Virus record (IMG/VR): IMGVR_UViG_3300032092_000009
Span: 1-64,000 of that record
Length of the DNA stretch: 64,000 nt
Source: a virus
Direction: 5' to 3' (one strand)
The notes under the pieces are model-generated. The model ran no database searches, was not told where the DNA came from, and worked only from the letters and a program-made list of their open reading frames with translations. This document shows, in pieces, positions 1 through 8,232 of the stretch; position 1 is the stretch's first letter, and each line of letters opens with the position of its first letter. A program made the position numbers and the translations under genes.

Positions 1-328
1 CTAAAAATGTATCATATACCCTAGTGGGTACAATTCTCTGATGATACAAGAATCGTAAGTCAAACTTAAAGTTATGACCTATTAGTTCCTTAATTTCTAA
101 TAAATTCTTGTACTCTTGGATGTCTATTGTAGATAGATCTACAACATACTGTACGTCTTGGTCTCCTAATTGCAAGGTATAAAACTTGCAAGTATATGGA
201 TCAAAACCACTAGTCTCGGTATCGACACCAATAGAGTCTAACTTATTTAAGTAATCTAGGGAATCTTGTACAGAGCAGAGGGTTACATCAGGCAGGGAGA
301 TATCTTGTTTTGTTACTAGATAAATCAT
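1..328 (-). CDS. Family A DNA polymerase, N-terminal 3'-5' exonuclease domain (cut by window edge)
   Basis: Only the first 109 or so residues are present. They contain an Exo I motif (DTETSG, about residues 36-41) and an Exo II motif (GHNFKFD, near residue 85), as in the DEDD proofreading domain that precedes family A polymerases. The polymerase domain would lie beyond the left edge. The ATG at 328 overlaps the stop of the upstream gene (ATGA), which indicates translational coupling at the end of the replication operon. A stand-alone DEDD exonuclease is possible, but crAss-like phages usually carry a PolA-type enzyme in this block. Confidence 0.72.
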   Translation of the reverse strand, partial: MIYLVTKQDISLPDVTLCSVQDSLDYLNKLDSIGVDTETSGFDPYTCKFYTLQLGDQDVQYVVDLSTIDIQEYKNLLEIKELIGHNFKFDLRFLYHQRIVPTRVYDTFL

Positions 329-969
329 TTTAATAATGGTCCTACTATTTTGTTATAATCGTGTAATGCTTCACGTAGTTTCTGATACTTCTCAGTCTGA
401 GTGTAGTTTCCTTGTTCAATATCTGTAAGGCAAGTTCTATACACATCGTAGATGAGTTTTCTATCATGGTTGCTTAGCTTAAGAATCTTATTAGAGAGTT
501 GCAACATGTCTTCCGTAGTGTCTTCTCCCCATATCCTATTTAAAGACTTACCTAAGTTCCACACGTGGTGAGGAGTATATAGGTTGCATTTAGGACAAGC
601 AGGTAAGAGATTAGTCAAATGGTATCGTGTAGATACTTTGGTTCTTCCTACGAAGTGTGCACATTGAAGTCCTTTAGGGTCAAGCGTAATCTCACAAGCA
701 TGGCATTTGTTAATGTGTGCTCCTCTTACTAGCCAGGAAGTTATTTGGTCTAACTTAGTTTGAGTGATAGTTTCTTGTTTGATCTTTCTTTTGATCTCCT
801 TGCGGACTTTTTGCTTAGCCTTCTTTTCTTTTACTACACAGCTAGCACACAATCTCTTAGTCTTGTTTGCTATTGCTTTAATCTTACCACATTCAGAGCA
901 AGGCTTCTGCAAATCTTTCTCTTCAGGTAATCCCTTTACGGGAATCTTCTTAGGTGTTCTCTTTAACAT
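325..969 (-). CDS. NinG/Rap-like recombination nuclease with zinc-binding cysteines
   Basis: A 214-residue protein. The basic N-terminal third has two CxxC pairs (CSEC near 24 and CASC near 41). The central block has CHAC, CAHF and CPKC with conserved spacing, which resembles the NinG/Rap HNH-type fold of lambdoid phages, where the enzyme acts on branched recombination intermediates. The region from about 102 to 130 (CAHF...NLLPACPKCN) is the strongest match. A TATATTTG promoter element ends only about 7 bases before the ATG, so the transcript may be nearly leaderless. A generic HNH nuclease is the alternative. Confidence 0.6.
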   Translation of the reverse strand: MLKRTPKKIPVKGLPEEKDLQKPCSECGKIKAIANKTKRLCASCVVKEKKAKQKVRKEIKRKIKQETITQTKLDQITSWLVRGAHINKCHACEITLDPKGLQCAHFVGRTKVSTRYHLTNLLPACPKCNLYTPHHVWNLGKSLNRIWGEDTTEDMLQLSNKILKLSNHDRKLIYDVYRTCLTDIEQGNYTQTEKYQKLREALHDYNKIVGPLLK

Positions 970-975
970 ACTCTA

Positions 976-983
976 CAAATATA
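976..983 (-). promoter_or_regulatory. Bacteroidetes-type -7 element TATATTTG
   Basis: A TAnnTTTG hexamer-plus element lies just upstream of the NinG-like gene at 969. No TTGAC is present at the 22-base spacing used by the rightward promoters, so this belongs to the leftward class. It would give a leader of only a few bases. Confidence 0.5.
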
Positions 984-1048
984 ACTGAGAACACACAAAA
1001 AGAAAAGGAGATCTAGTGACCTCCTAATCTTTTGGCATGCAACAGGTA

Positions 1049-1897
1049 TTACAAAGATAATAACTCTCTATGAACGGGAGTGTAGGTTTCGGAAATTAAT
1101 TCCAAACCTTTATTATTAATGGTGTAAGCACTACCATGAATCAAAGACTCACGCTTAGCTTCCACACTTTTGTGTGACATCATATAGTTAGTAAAGCGAG
1201 TAGTTGCGTTAAACAAAGCATAAGCAGTGTTACCGTGTGTCTCATACTCTGCAGTAATAGACCTACGAAAATCGTTTACTCTGTTCTTACCTCTTGAGTT
1301 AGCTACATCACCTCCGATAATACTTAAGATAAAGTCATCTGAAACAGTTTCAGGTACGTTAATAGTACTCATATCAATCAACTTTTCAATGAACTGCTCT
1401 TCTTGGGTGAGAGAGTTTTGGAGTTGAGAGACGATAAGACTTAGGCGACCATGTGAATTCTTGGTGTGTCTTACACGCTGAGAATCCCTTAGTGCCATAT
1501 AAAAAGTATTAGCACATACAACAGTTACGTTAGTGGCACCAAAGCCTATAGGAGAACTTCCATCATGGGAAGTCAAAGCAGTTAAGTATCTTTTGTTAAA
1601 AGATCCTCCGATTTTTACATCTTCTAGGGGAAACTGGTAATAGACTTTCTGTCCTTCTCCAAGCATACCACCTCTTTCACCTGATATATTTACTCGGGCT
1701 GCTGCTTCAAGTAACATATCTAGGATTTCTTCGTTCTGTGTAGGAACATACTTGGCTCCTACAATACCTAAACATCTGTTGTTGTCTGTTCTAAAGACCC
1801 CAAATGCTGGTGTGGGTTCCCCATCAGGACCAAACAAGGCTTTCTTTTCTACTACCCAATTTGTTCTTGATGAGTTTAATAAATCTAGTTTATTCAT
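1049..1897 (-). CDS. DUF932 family phage/plasmid protein
   Basis: A 282-residue protein that reads as a DUF932 (TIGR03299-type) member: an early VGAKYVPTQN segment, a YYQFPLEDVKIGG strand, HDGSSPIGFGATNVTVVCANT in the centre, and a helical C-terminus. The family is common in phages and plasmids, including crAss-like phages, and its biochemical role is not established; association with DNA metabolism is inferred from its neighbours. The start at 1897 overlaps the stop of the small upstream gene by four bases. Confidence 0.75.
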   Translation of the reverse strand: MNKLDLLNSSRTNWVVEKKALFGPDGEPTPAFGVFRTDNNRCLGIVGAKYVPTQNEEILDMLLEAAARVNISGERGGMLGEGQKVYYQFPLEDVKIGGSFNKRYLTALTSHDGSSPIGFGATNVTVVCANTFYMALRDSQRVRHTKNSHGRLSLIVSQLQNSLTQEEQFIEKLIDMSTINVPETVSDDFILSIIGGDVANSRGKNRVNDFRRSITAEYETHGNTAYALFNATTRFTNYMMSHKSVEAKRESLIHGSAYTINNKGLELISETYTPVHRELLSL

Positions 1898-2091
1898 AGT
1901 TTGATTTTTTTAATTGATTCGATAAATTTTGTTAGTTCTGCTAGTTCTTTGACTCTTCCTTGGATCTCACAGTAATCGTACTCACTGCTCTGTTCCATTT
2001 GTCTTACTTCTTTAACTCTAGTAGTGATAAATTCTACTAGTTGTCCTTTTAGTTCTAAGTGCCCTAAGGCCTCATAATCTTGCCAATTCAT
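1894..2091 (-). CDS. Small helical protein of unknown function
   Basis: A 65-residue, charged, predicted all-helical protein with no recognisable motif. It lies between the uracil-DNA glycosylase and the DUF932 gene. Its stop overlaps the next start by four bases and it begins four bases after the upstream stop, so it is part of the same polycistron. It may be an accessory subunit of one of its neighbours, but nothing in the sequence shows this. Confidence 0.7.
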   Translation of the reverse strand: MNWQDYEALGHLELKGQLVEFITTRVKEVRQMEQSSEYDYCEIQGRVKELAELTKFIESIKKIKL

Positions 2092-2095
2092 GTTT

Positions 2096-2797
2096 TTATT
2101 TTAAGTTTTCTAGCCATACAATATCATCTGGATTGCTGGCCATAAGGATTTGGTTAATTCTTGTAAAGTGATCACACTCCCATTCTCCTCCTTTGTATAG
2201 TGCTGAAGCAGGATGAGGTGCTGTTAATACGTGGTGAAATTTGTCATCAACTAAGTGAGCAAACTTTAAGGCGTCCTTACCCCAGAAACAAAAGATTAAA
2301 CCTGTAGTACTACTACTTAAAGTTTTAAGTACTTCTTCGGTAAACTGTTTCCAAGGCTCCAAGTGAGAACCTGACTTACCTTCTTCAATAGTCAAAGCAG
2401 CGTTTAACATAAGAACTCCTTGCTTAGCCCATGATTCTATGTTCATATCTATGGGGAAGGATAATTCGTCTGGATAAATGTCTTGTTTGATTCTATTGTA
2501 CATAATCCTAAGGGAAGGAGGTATGTAGTCTCGATTTCTAGGTGCGAAAGAAAGTCCACATGCTACTGGTTCCCCCTTATGTTTGTTTGGATAAGGGTCC
2601 ATACCTAGTATAACTACACGAACTTTCTGAAATGGAGTTAAATTAAAAGCCCTGAAGACTTCATCCTTCTTAGGAAAGATCTGTTTACTTGCTCTTTCCC
2701 TAGCGATGAAACCCCCAAGGCTTCTAAAATACGGACTCTCTATTGTTTCTCTTAAATGCTGATACCAATCGTCTGGTATATCAATTAGTTTTTTCAT
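2096..2797 (-). CDS. ung: Uracil-DNA glycosylase, family 1
   Basis: A 233-residue enzyme of normal family 1 length that removes uracil from DNA. The water-activating motif reads GMDPYPN (family consensus GQDPYH) near residue 66 and keeps the catalytic aspartate. LMLNAALTIEEGKSGSH matches the uracil-pocket segment, and the DNA-intercalation motif is HPASAL with its histidine kept. The Gln-to-Met and His-to-Pro changes in the first motif are unusual. Its place among replication genes, with thymidylate synthase further upstream, suggests control of uracil in phage DNA. The ORF overlaps the upstream DnaA-like gene by 17 bases. Confidence 0.88.
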   Translation of the reverse strand: MKKLIDIPDDWYQHLRETIESPYFRSLGGFIARERASKQIFPKKDEVFRAFNLTPFQKVRVVILGMDPYPNKHKGEPVACGLSFAPRNRDYIPPSLRIMYNRIKQDIYPDELSFPIDMNIESWAKQGVLMLNAALTIEEGKSGSHLEPWKQFTEEVLKTLSSSTTGLIFCFWGKDALKFAHLVDDKFHHVLTAPHPASALYKGGEWECDHFTRINQILMASNPDDIVWLENLK

Positions 2798-3428
2798 TAT
2801 TAATGTGCTCTAAAAACACTCCGTTAACTAAGGTTCTTGACTTCTTACCCCAACCTGCTCTGTCTTCTACCAAAATAATGTTAGGATTTAAGACCGTATT
2901 AAGGAGTCCTGGGTATTCTTTCTCAATCTCGTTAAGAACTTTTACATACTGAGCCTTATAAGAGCTAATAGTGTCGTAAAAGTCTTTGTGTTTCTTAATA
3001 GAATGGATGATACTTGAGTGATCTTTAGATAAGAGGAATCCTATCTTAGATAATGTGTAGTAGAACTGAAGTCTAAACACAGCTGCAAACTGAAATCTTG
3101 CGTCTACTAACTCTCTTCCTCTACGTAGTCTTACAAAGTCTTCTATATCGACCTTATGTACTCTACATATAATAGACATAATAGATTGCTCTAACTCGTT
3201 AAACTTTCTAATGTTTATTTTGGTTTCTTGCGATCTTTGAAATGTAGCCAATCTCTTTGCTGCTGCTTCCTCTGGGGTTACAATCGTTACATTCTTTGTA
3301 TAATACTTAGAATATTTACTCTTGCTTCTTGTTCTGTTCCAAACACCTTCCTGTACTAAGGATTCCACTTTTAAGTCCTTAAACGCTAACGCTAAGGCTT
3401 CTTTTACAATATCGTGAACTGTTGGCAT
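2781..3428 (-). CDS. DnaA domain IV-like DNA-binding protein
   Basis: A 215-residue protein without an ATPase domain. Residues of about 92-150 match the helix-turn-helix of DnaA domain IV: VDIEDFVRLRRGRELVDARF, then the DnaA-box signature-like stretch KDHSSIIHSIKKH (bacterial form DHTTVLHAVRKI). The protein probably binds a specific double-stranded site in the phage origin, or competes with host DnaA for one. It sits between primase and uracil-DNA glycosylase and overlaps the primase ORF by 25 bases. The fold assignment is strong; the role is inferred. Confidence 0.75.
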   Translation of the reverse strand: MPTVHDIVKEALALAFKDLKVESLVQEGVWNRTRSKSKYSKYYTKNVTIVTPEEAAAKRLATFQRSQETKINIRKFNELEQSIMSIICRVHKVDIEDFVRLRRGRELVDARFQFAAVFRLQFYYTLSKIGFLLSKDHSSIIHSIKKHKDFYDTISSYKAQYVKVLNEIEKEYPGLLNTVLNPNIILVEDRAGWGKKSRTLVNGVFLEHINNEKTN

Positions 3429-4393
3429 ATTTCTATTAATTTTTCTTTTCCGTGTACTTTGTAAATGTCGCTTATGTCTTTACCTAAGCTTGCGTGATGA
3501 TACAATACTGGTATATCGTACATCTCTGATATCTTCTTTGCTCCTTCTATTCCTGCTCTATCTGCATCAAACCAAACATATATGGAATCAAACCTAGCCT
3601 TAAGAAGCTCATAGGCGTTCTCTGAGATAGGAGTTGTTTCACTTCTAACAGCTACTGCATTAACTCCAATAGAATGTAAGGTCATCACATCTTTAGTTCC
3701 TTTGGTAATAATTAAGATACTTCCCTTATGTGGTAGCTGGGTATAACCCTCAAGCATACCTCCAAAGAAGTTAGTTCTAAATTTTACTCTCTTATCTGCA
3801 TAAGGACGATATAGTTTAAACTTATCTTTCTCTTTATACCGATAACAAGGATCAAAGTCGTTATTAATGTACCATATATTCTCTGCTATCCAAGCCTTTT
3901 CTACTCTTCGTACATCATAGAACTTAAGAATCTTTTCTGTTACTCCGAACTGAGACCAGTATTCTAAATCTTTCTGATTGAACTTAGTTAGTTTTACTTT
4001 AATGGATGCAGGTTTTACTTCTGCTGGTTTAACTGTTTTAAGACTATCTACTTCTATTTTAAGTCCAAGCCTGTCTTCTAGGCTAAAGTTCTTAAGCTGG
4101 AAGTCTGACTCAATTTTATACAGGATATCAGGATACTCATATCCTGTTCTCATTTGAGCTATGTCTATGCAGTTATAGTGGATTTTCTCAGTAGCGTAAT
4201 CAATAAAGTAAAGGTTACCTCCTTGACTCCACTTGAAGAAACAGGTAGCATGCTTATCAGATCTGAAAGGATTCTTATACTTATTTCTCAAGTCTATCTT
4301 TTCTCCGAAGTAAAAAGACATCAAGGTTTCTTGTCCTACAAGTTTGTACAGTGTCTGTACGTTAGGTCTGATTTCAATACTTGTTAAATCCAT
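3404..4393 (-). CDS. DNA primase with TOPRIM domain
   Basis: A 329-residue DnaG-like primase. The N-terminal 100 residues resemble a primase zinc-binding region (NPFRSDKHATCFF, then YFIDYATE) but lack a clear four-cysteine set. The TOPRIM domain spans about 225-300, with GSILIITKGTKDVMTL in the first acidic position and IYVWFDADRAG carrying the DxD metal site. The usual TOPRIM glutamate is a lysine (TKGTKD). The gene begins a new unit after a terminator and is followed by the DnaA-like gene. The DnaB-type helicase is encoded separately upstream. Confidence 0.8.
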   Translation of the reverse strand: MDLTSIEIRPNVQTLYKLVGQETLMSFYFGEKIDLRNKYKNPFRSDKHATCFFKWSQGGNLYFIDYATEKIHYNCIDIAQMRTGYEYPDILYKIESDFQLKNFSLEDRLGLKIEVDSLKTVKPAEVKPASIKVKLTKFNQKDLEYWSQFGVTEKILKFYDVRRVEKAWIAENIWYINNDFDPCYRYKEKDKFKLYRPYADKRVKFRTNFFGGMLEGYTQLPHKGSILIITKGTKDVMTLHSIGVNAVAVRSETTPISENAYELLKARFDSIYVWFDADRAGIEGAKKISEMYDIPVLYHHASLGKDISDIYKVHGKEKLIEICQQFTIL

Positions 4394-4405
4394 AGTCAGT
4401 TAATA

Positions 4406-4438
4406 AAAAAGGGGCTACAAATGTAACCCCCTTTTTTA
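4406..4438 (-). terminator. Terminator after the SSB-like gene, with an embedded -7 element
   Basis: The GGGG/CCCC and TACA/TGTA stem is flanked by A and T tracts, so it can terminate on either strand. On the leftward strand it follows the SSB-like gene. TACATTTG, a TAnnTTTG element, lies inside the stem (4426 to 4419). Transcripts started there would lack the 5' arm and escape termination, giving a fresh start for the primase gene. Confidence 0.75.
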
Positions 4439-4465
4439 AAAATAGAATAGAATAATTTAAAAGAT

Positions 4466-5308
4466 TTAGAACAAGCTGTCTACGTCTTCGCTAATAGGTG
4501 CAGTTGCTACCTCATTAGTATCCCAACTCATAGAAGGTTCGTTAGAGAAAGGACTCTCTACTTCATTGCTTTCAGGAGCATCATTCTCAGTGTATTCTTT
4601 GAAGGTAAAGTTTCCATAGAAACTCTTGAAACCATACTCACCAGTGATTTGCTTAGCTACGTAGTCAGTAATTTTACCACCTACGTTAACAAATACCTTA
4701 GTGCATACATCTTGGTACTTACCATCTTTAATTCCTAAAAGAACTTTAACACCCATGTTAGCTTTGTTAAAATGAGCAAAGAAGTCTACCAACTCATTAC
4801 CCTTACCTCTAGCAATAGAGTTCCAAGAGTCAAGTACAAATGGCTTCTCTTTAGGAGAGATGTTACCATAAGCCTTAAGCAAAGAGTAAATTGACTCTTC
4901 ACCACCTTTAGCTTCACGTGCACTTCTCAAATCCATTCTACGAGAAGGATCCAAAGCAGATTGTGCATCGCTCAAGTCAGCCAAGTTAAGAGCCCAAGAG
5001 GTTTTTGTATAGTTGTCAATAAACTGTTTCTTACCTGCTTGTGAGGTACGAGTATCGTTGTTAACCCACAAAGAGAACTTACCACGTAATTCTGTTTTGA
5101 AGTCTGGATGGTTTACATACCAGAAGTCCAAACGCATTCCGTTTTCTCCTTGGTAGTTAGGTTCTTTAATTTTATCTTCGTCAATTCCCAAAAGTGCAGC
5201 AAGAGCTTTACTAGTTGGGTTTACAGCAACGATTTGAATAGGAGCAAATCCTGTGTACATTTTTTTGCCTGATGAAGGCTCTCTGGTTTCTAATTCTTCG
5301 AATTTCAT
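4466..5308 (-). CDS. Single-stranded DNA-binding protein candidate with acidic tail
   Basis: A 280-residue protein with a structured N-terminal 230 residues and an acidic, low-complexity C-terminus that ends SEDVDSLF. This resembles the acidic tip of SSB proteins that recruits partner enzymes. It lies directly upstream of primase and downstream of the Sak4-like ATPase, the position of the SSB gene in crAss-like replication blocks. No OB-fold signature can be read by eye, so the call rests on the tail and synteny. A strong terminator follows it. Confidence 0.6.
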   Translation of the reverse strand: MKFEELETREPSSGKKMYTGFAPIQIVAVNPTSKALAALLGIDEDKIKEPNYQGENGMRLDFWYVNHPDFKTELRGKFSLWVNNDTRTSQAGKKQFIDNYTKTSWALNLADLSDAQSALDPSRRMDLRSAREAKGGEESIYSLLKAYGNISPKEKPFVLDSWNSIARGKGNELVDFFAHFNKANMGVKVLLGIKDGKYQDVCTKVFVNVGGKITDYVAKQITGEYGFKSFYGNFTFKEYTENDAPESNEVESPFSNEPSMSWDTNEVATAPISEDVDSLF

Positions 5309-5337
5309 AATTGTTTGTCTTTAAGTTTGTTTAAATT

Positions 5338-6033
5338 TTATTTCTTTTTTGTTGGTACTTCTTCTGTGTAATAAGTGTCGATTGTCTGACATACAAGACT
5401 TAGGTCATTTGGAATCAATGTATCAGCAAACATATCCATAGGGCTCTTCGCAGGATAGTTCTTGAAACGATTGGTTACAAAATGATAGGTTGCTTTCTCA
5501 TCCTTATCTTCACCTACGTGAGTATAAAGACAGATAGTAAACAATCCTTCTAACACAATTTGGTTGTCCAAAGCTTTACCGATAGTCTTAATCTTCTGAC
5601 CTACGATATGTCCATCATCCTCTATGTTTTCTGAGTGAGTGATGTAGAATACTTTAAGGTCACTACGAAGTTTGCGAGCTGTAGTAAGCATGTTGGTTAC
5701 ATCCTTAGCTAAGTTTACAAATTTACCGAAACCTACTTCGTTAGCTTTCTTCATCATAAGGAAAGACATAGAGTAGATAGCATCATCCATAATTACATTC
5801 TTGATGTGTGGTGCTTTATCGCTAATTTGTTGTAACAAAGCTGTGATTTGAGCGATCTCATCTACTTCCATGTAGTTCTTTGACTCAGTGTTGTAGAGTT
5901 TCTCTGCTCCTTTGAAAGGCAATTCTTTCCTTGCTACGTTGATGATAAAGGTTTCTTTGGGATCGAGGGTTCTGATAGAGGTAGATTTACCTGTACCTGA
6001 AGGTCCTACAATTGCGATTAGTTTGCTTGACAT
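5338..6033 (-). CDS. Sak4-like RecA-fold ATPase
   Basis: A 231-residue P-loop ATPase with Walker A GPSGTGKST at residues 10-18, a Walker B-like strand NVIMDDAIY near 80, and a FYITHSEN segment near 150 matching the RecA-core sensor strand. The length and motif order fit the Sak4 group of phage single-strand annealing ATPases, which act with SSB in recombination. The next leftward gene is the SSB-like gene, a known pairing for Sak4. AAA-type phage ATPases of similar size are the alternative. Confidence 0.72.
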   Translation of the reverse strand: MSSKLIAIVGPSGTGKSTSIRTLDPKETFIINVARKELPFKGAEKLYNTESKNYMEVDEIAQITALLQQISDKAPHIKNVIMDDAIYSMSFLMMKKANEVGFGKFVNLAKDVTNMLTTARKLRSDLKVFYITHSENIEDDGHIVGQKIKTIGKALDNQIVLEGLFTICLYTHVGEDKDEKATYHFVTNRFKNYPAKSPMDMFADTLIPNDLSLVCQTIDTYYTEEVPTKKK

Positions 6034-6042
6034 ATATTTATT

Positions 6043-6366
6043 TTATTTTGTTTCTTCGATTTCGTCTATTTGTCCTATGATATCATCTTCTGTATCCCAC
6101 CCAAAGTTGCCTACAAAGTGCACAGCGGCAGTGAAACAGTTCTGAAGATCTTTCTCAGGGTCAGTTAATAACTCTTCTCTCATATCTTCATTGTTGTAAA
6201 GTTCTGAGGAAAGCCACATCAAGAAGTTGTCTTCTTGTTCTATGGTCCATGTGTGCTTCTCATACCATCCATCTTCCTTGAAGTCGATAGTAGTATAGTC
6301 TACGTTAATAACATCACACATTTGCTTGATTATTCTAATTAAATAGGGGTTCTGTTGTTCATCCAT
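6043..6366 (-). CDS. Small acidic protein, Trp-rich family shared with the 14936-15223 gene
   Basis: A 107-residue acidic protein of unknown function between the helicase and the ATPase. The pattern DGWYEKHTWTIEQEDNFLMWL...FVGNFGW recalls KDDWFTDWTMTTAQAEEWKKW...VNVQWGL in the protein encoded at 14936-15223. This suggests a small family with two copies in this genome. No catalytic residues are evident. Confidence 0.65.
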   Translation of the reverse strand: MDEQQNPYLIRIIKQMCDVINVDYTTIDFKEDGWYEKHTWTIEQEDNFLMWLSSELYNNEDMREELLTDPEKDLQNCFTAAVHFVGNFGWDTEDDIIGQIDEIEETK

Positions 6367-6369
6367 TCT

Positions 6370-7482
6370 TTACATTTTTAAAAATCGTTCATAATAATTG
6401 CCCACTGGGTTATTCATATCCTGGGGTCTAGGTAACTCTTGGAACTCTCCGTTAGCTCCATTAAAATATAGTCCTATGCTTGAGTTTTCTAAGCCATAGT
6501 AACGGTCTTTAAGGAATTTAAGGGAGCGATACTTGTTACCTAAGATACTTACATCATATCCATTATGGGTAGCAATGTTGTATCTAGCAGGACTAAATAA
6601 ACCAATGACAATCTCGTAGTCTTGGTGTACACCTTTGTTGATGTGAAGTTCTTCCATTGAAGGTTCTAGTTTTTCTTCCATCAACTGACCTTTGTAGGTG
6701 TAAGTCTGTTTCTCTGATGCAGGTGTCTGCTGATGTACAATTACGTTAATCATCTTGTAACGCTTAGAGAAAACCTCTAATACGTAATCCTTAATCATAA
6801 AGTCAAAGGTTTGATAAGATGACAACTTAATCTTAGTGTCAGGAGCTATCTCATTAGATAGAAGACTAATGTGGTCTAAAATAAAAAATACCCAGGTATC
6901 TTCTGATCTATACTTATAGCCTGTGATTAACTTCTTACCGTCTTCGAGTTCTTTATATGTGTGCTCTCCGATTTCAGGGTTATCAAAATAGGCTCTAATA
7001 TATTTCGAGATTCCCGTAGGGTTTCTAATGTAATCAACTACTTCTACGATCTCTTGTAGGTTATAGATGAATCTTTCAGCCTCTTTAACTTTAGCCATAA
7101 GATCATTAGTCATAGTGTAATTACCAATAGACTTTAGTTGTTGTACGCTAATAGTTATCTTGTGCTTCTCATACATGTAGATTGAGATAAAAGATAACCA
7201 GAAGTCTGTAGCACTTTCTTCTAAAGCAAAGTAAAAGATTTTAGGTTGTATAGAACTCTTGTTCAAGCGTACTTGCTTGTAGATGTTTAAGATAGTCATG
7301 TACTTAGCAAACTTTGACTTACCTACACCTGATGCAGCTGTTAAACAAGTAATAGAACCTTTAGTAAATCCTCCGTAATGTTCTCCTAGTCTCGGAAATG
7401 GAGGAGGGATAGAAGTTAATCCCCCCTCTTCCTTTACTAGTTTATTCCGTTCTATCTGCCCAATTAATTGTCCAAACTCCAT
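6370..7482 (-). CDS. dnaB: Replicative DNA helicase, DnaB/SF4 type
   Basis: A 370-residue protein with the RecA-like helicase core only. Walker A is AASGVGKSK near residue 50, the catalytic segment FYFALEES lies near 95, Walker B is FFILDHISLL near 208, and VIVHQQTP near 247 matches motif H3. The N-terminal DnaB scaffold domain is missing, as in many phage helicases. It should unwind the fork ahead of the separately encoded polymerase and primase. The gene follows a possible loader gene with a two-base gap. Confidence 0.85.
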   Translation of the reverse strand: MEFGQLIGQIERNKLVKEEGGLTSIPPPFPRLGEHYGGFTKGSITCLTAASGVGKSKFAKYMTILNIYKQVRLNKSSIQPKIFYFALEESATDFWLSFISIYMYEKHKITISVQQLKSIGNYTMTNDLMAKVKEAERFIYNLQEIVEVVDYIRNPTGISKYIRAYFDNPEIGEHTYKELEDGKKLITGYKYRSEDTWVFFILDHISLLSNEIAPDTKIKLSSYQTFDFMIKDYVLEVFSKRYKMINVIVHQQTPASEKQTYTYKGQLMEEKLEPSMEELHINKGVHQDYEIVIGLFSPARYNIATHNGYDVSILGNKYRSLKFLKDRYYGLENSSIGLYFNGANGEFQELPRPQDMNNPVGNYYERFLKM

Positions 7483-7484
7483 AC

Positions 7485-8042
7485 TTACAAAATTTGATGA
7501 CTATTGTAAGCTGGCCCACTACCATTCTTCAACTCCTCACACCATTTGGCTAAGTCGCTTTGGTCTACGTTATCTATCTTTTTGTAGATAAAGTAACCAC
7601 ATTCTCTAACGAATCTAATGTTTCCTTGAGACTTAAGTGTATTTATGTAGAGATCTGTTGCTTGTGCTATTTCTTCAAGAGTGTAGTCGTACTCACTGAT
7701 AAATCTAATTAAGCGTTTTACTACGCTAGATTTGTCTGTGGTTTTACCTGATACTCCTAGATTCTTAGCACTAAACTTACCTACAAACTCAGCTAGCCAA
7801 GTAGCAGAGATAACAATTTCCTTCTTTCCAGAAGTTTGATTACTCAGTGGAGTAGGATTGTTAGAAGTACTAGTAGAAATAAACTCTCCGATAGATTTAG
7901 AAAGATCTAAATCCTCTAGTGCTTTAGGTGTCCAACTATAAGTAGTTCCGTTATGTAGAAGTTTCTCTTCGTAAATCCACTTGTCTATCATCTTCTCCTT
8001 CTGTAGCAGTGCCCAGAGGACTTCGTAAAACGTTTTCTTCAT
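7485..8042 (-). CDS. Unknown protein upstream of the helicase; possible helicase loader
   Basis: A 185-residue protein with a helical N-terminus, a Ser/Thr/Asn-rich linker near 55-75 and a helical C-terminal half. No motif is recognised. Loader genes often sit next to DnaB genes, so a loader role is possible, but only gene order supports it. The start at 8042 lies 92 bases inside the upstream ORF, an unusually long overlap that could mean a frameshifted fusion or a later start (a Met codon lies at 7991). Confidence 0.6.
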   Translation of the reverse strand: MKKTFYEVLWALLQKEKMIDKWIYEEKLLHNGTTYSWTPKALEDLDLSKSIGEFISTSTSNNPTPLSNQTSGKKEIVISATWLAEFVGKFSAKNLGVSGKTTDKSSVVKRLIRFISEYDYTLEEIAQATDLYINTLKSQGNIRFVRECGYFIYKKIDNVDQSDLAKWCEELKNGSGPAYNSHQIL

Positions 8043-8229
8043 CTGTTGGTTTTATTAAAGTAAAGTTTACACCCTTAAAAATTTCCTGAGAATTAATCTT
8101 TATTGGGTCTACAAAGATAGGCAAATCCTCATCTTTTTGCAAGAGAATTTGGTCTTCTATCCACATTTTTTTCATAAAAAGAAAGTCTGGATGTGACTCC
8201 AGACTTTCTCCATAGTGTTCTATATCCAT
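7951..8229 (-). CDS. Small acidic protein overlapping the next gene
   Basis: A 92-residue acidic protein of unknown function. The first 60 residues look like normal coding sequence. The last 30 (after KPTDEE) are read in a second frame over the start of the next gene and are polar and low in hydrophobics, so they may be non-functional tail or the site of a frameshift. It follows the peptidase gene after three bases. Confidence 0.5.
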   Translation of the reverse strand: MDIEHYGESLESHPDFLFMKKMWIEDQILLQKDEDLPIFVDPIKINSQEIFKGVNFTLIKPTDEENVLRSPLGTATEGEDDRQVDLRRETST

Positions 8230-8232
8230 AAG

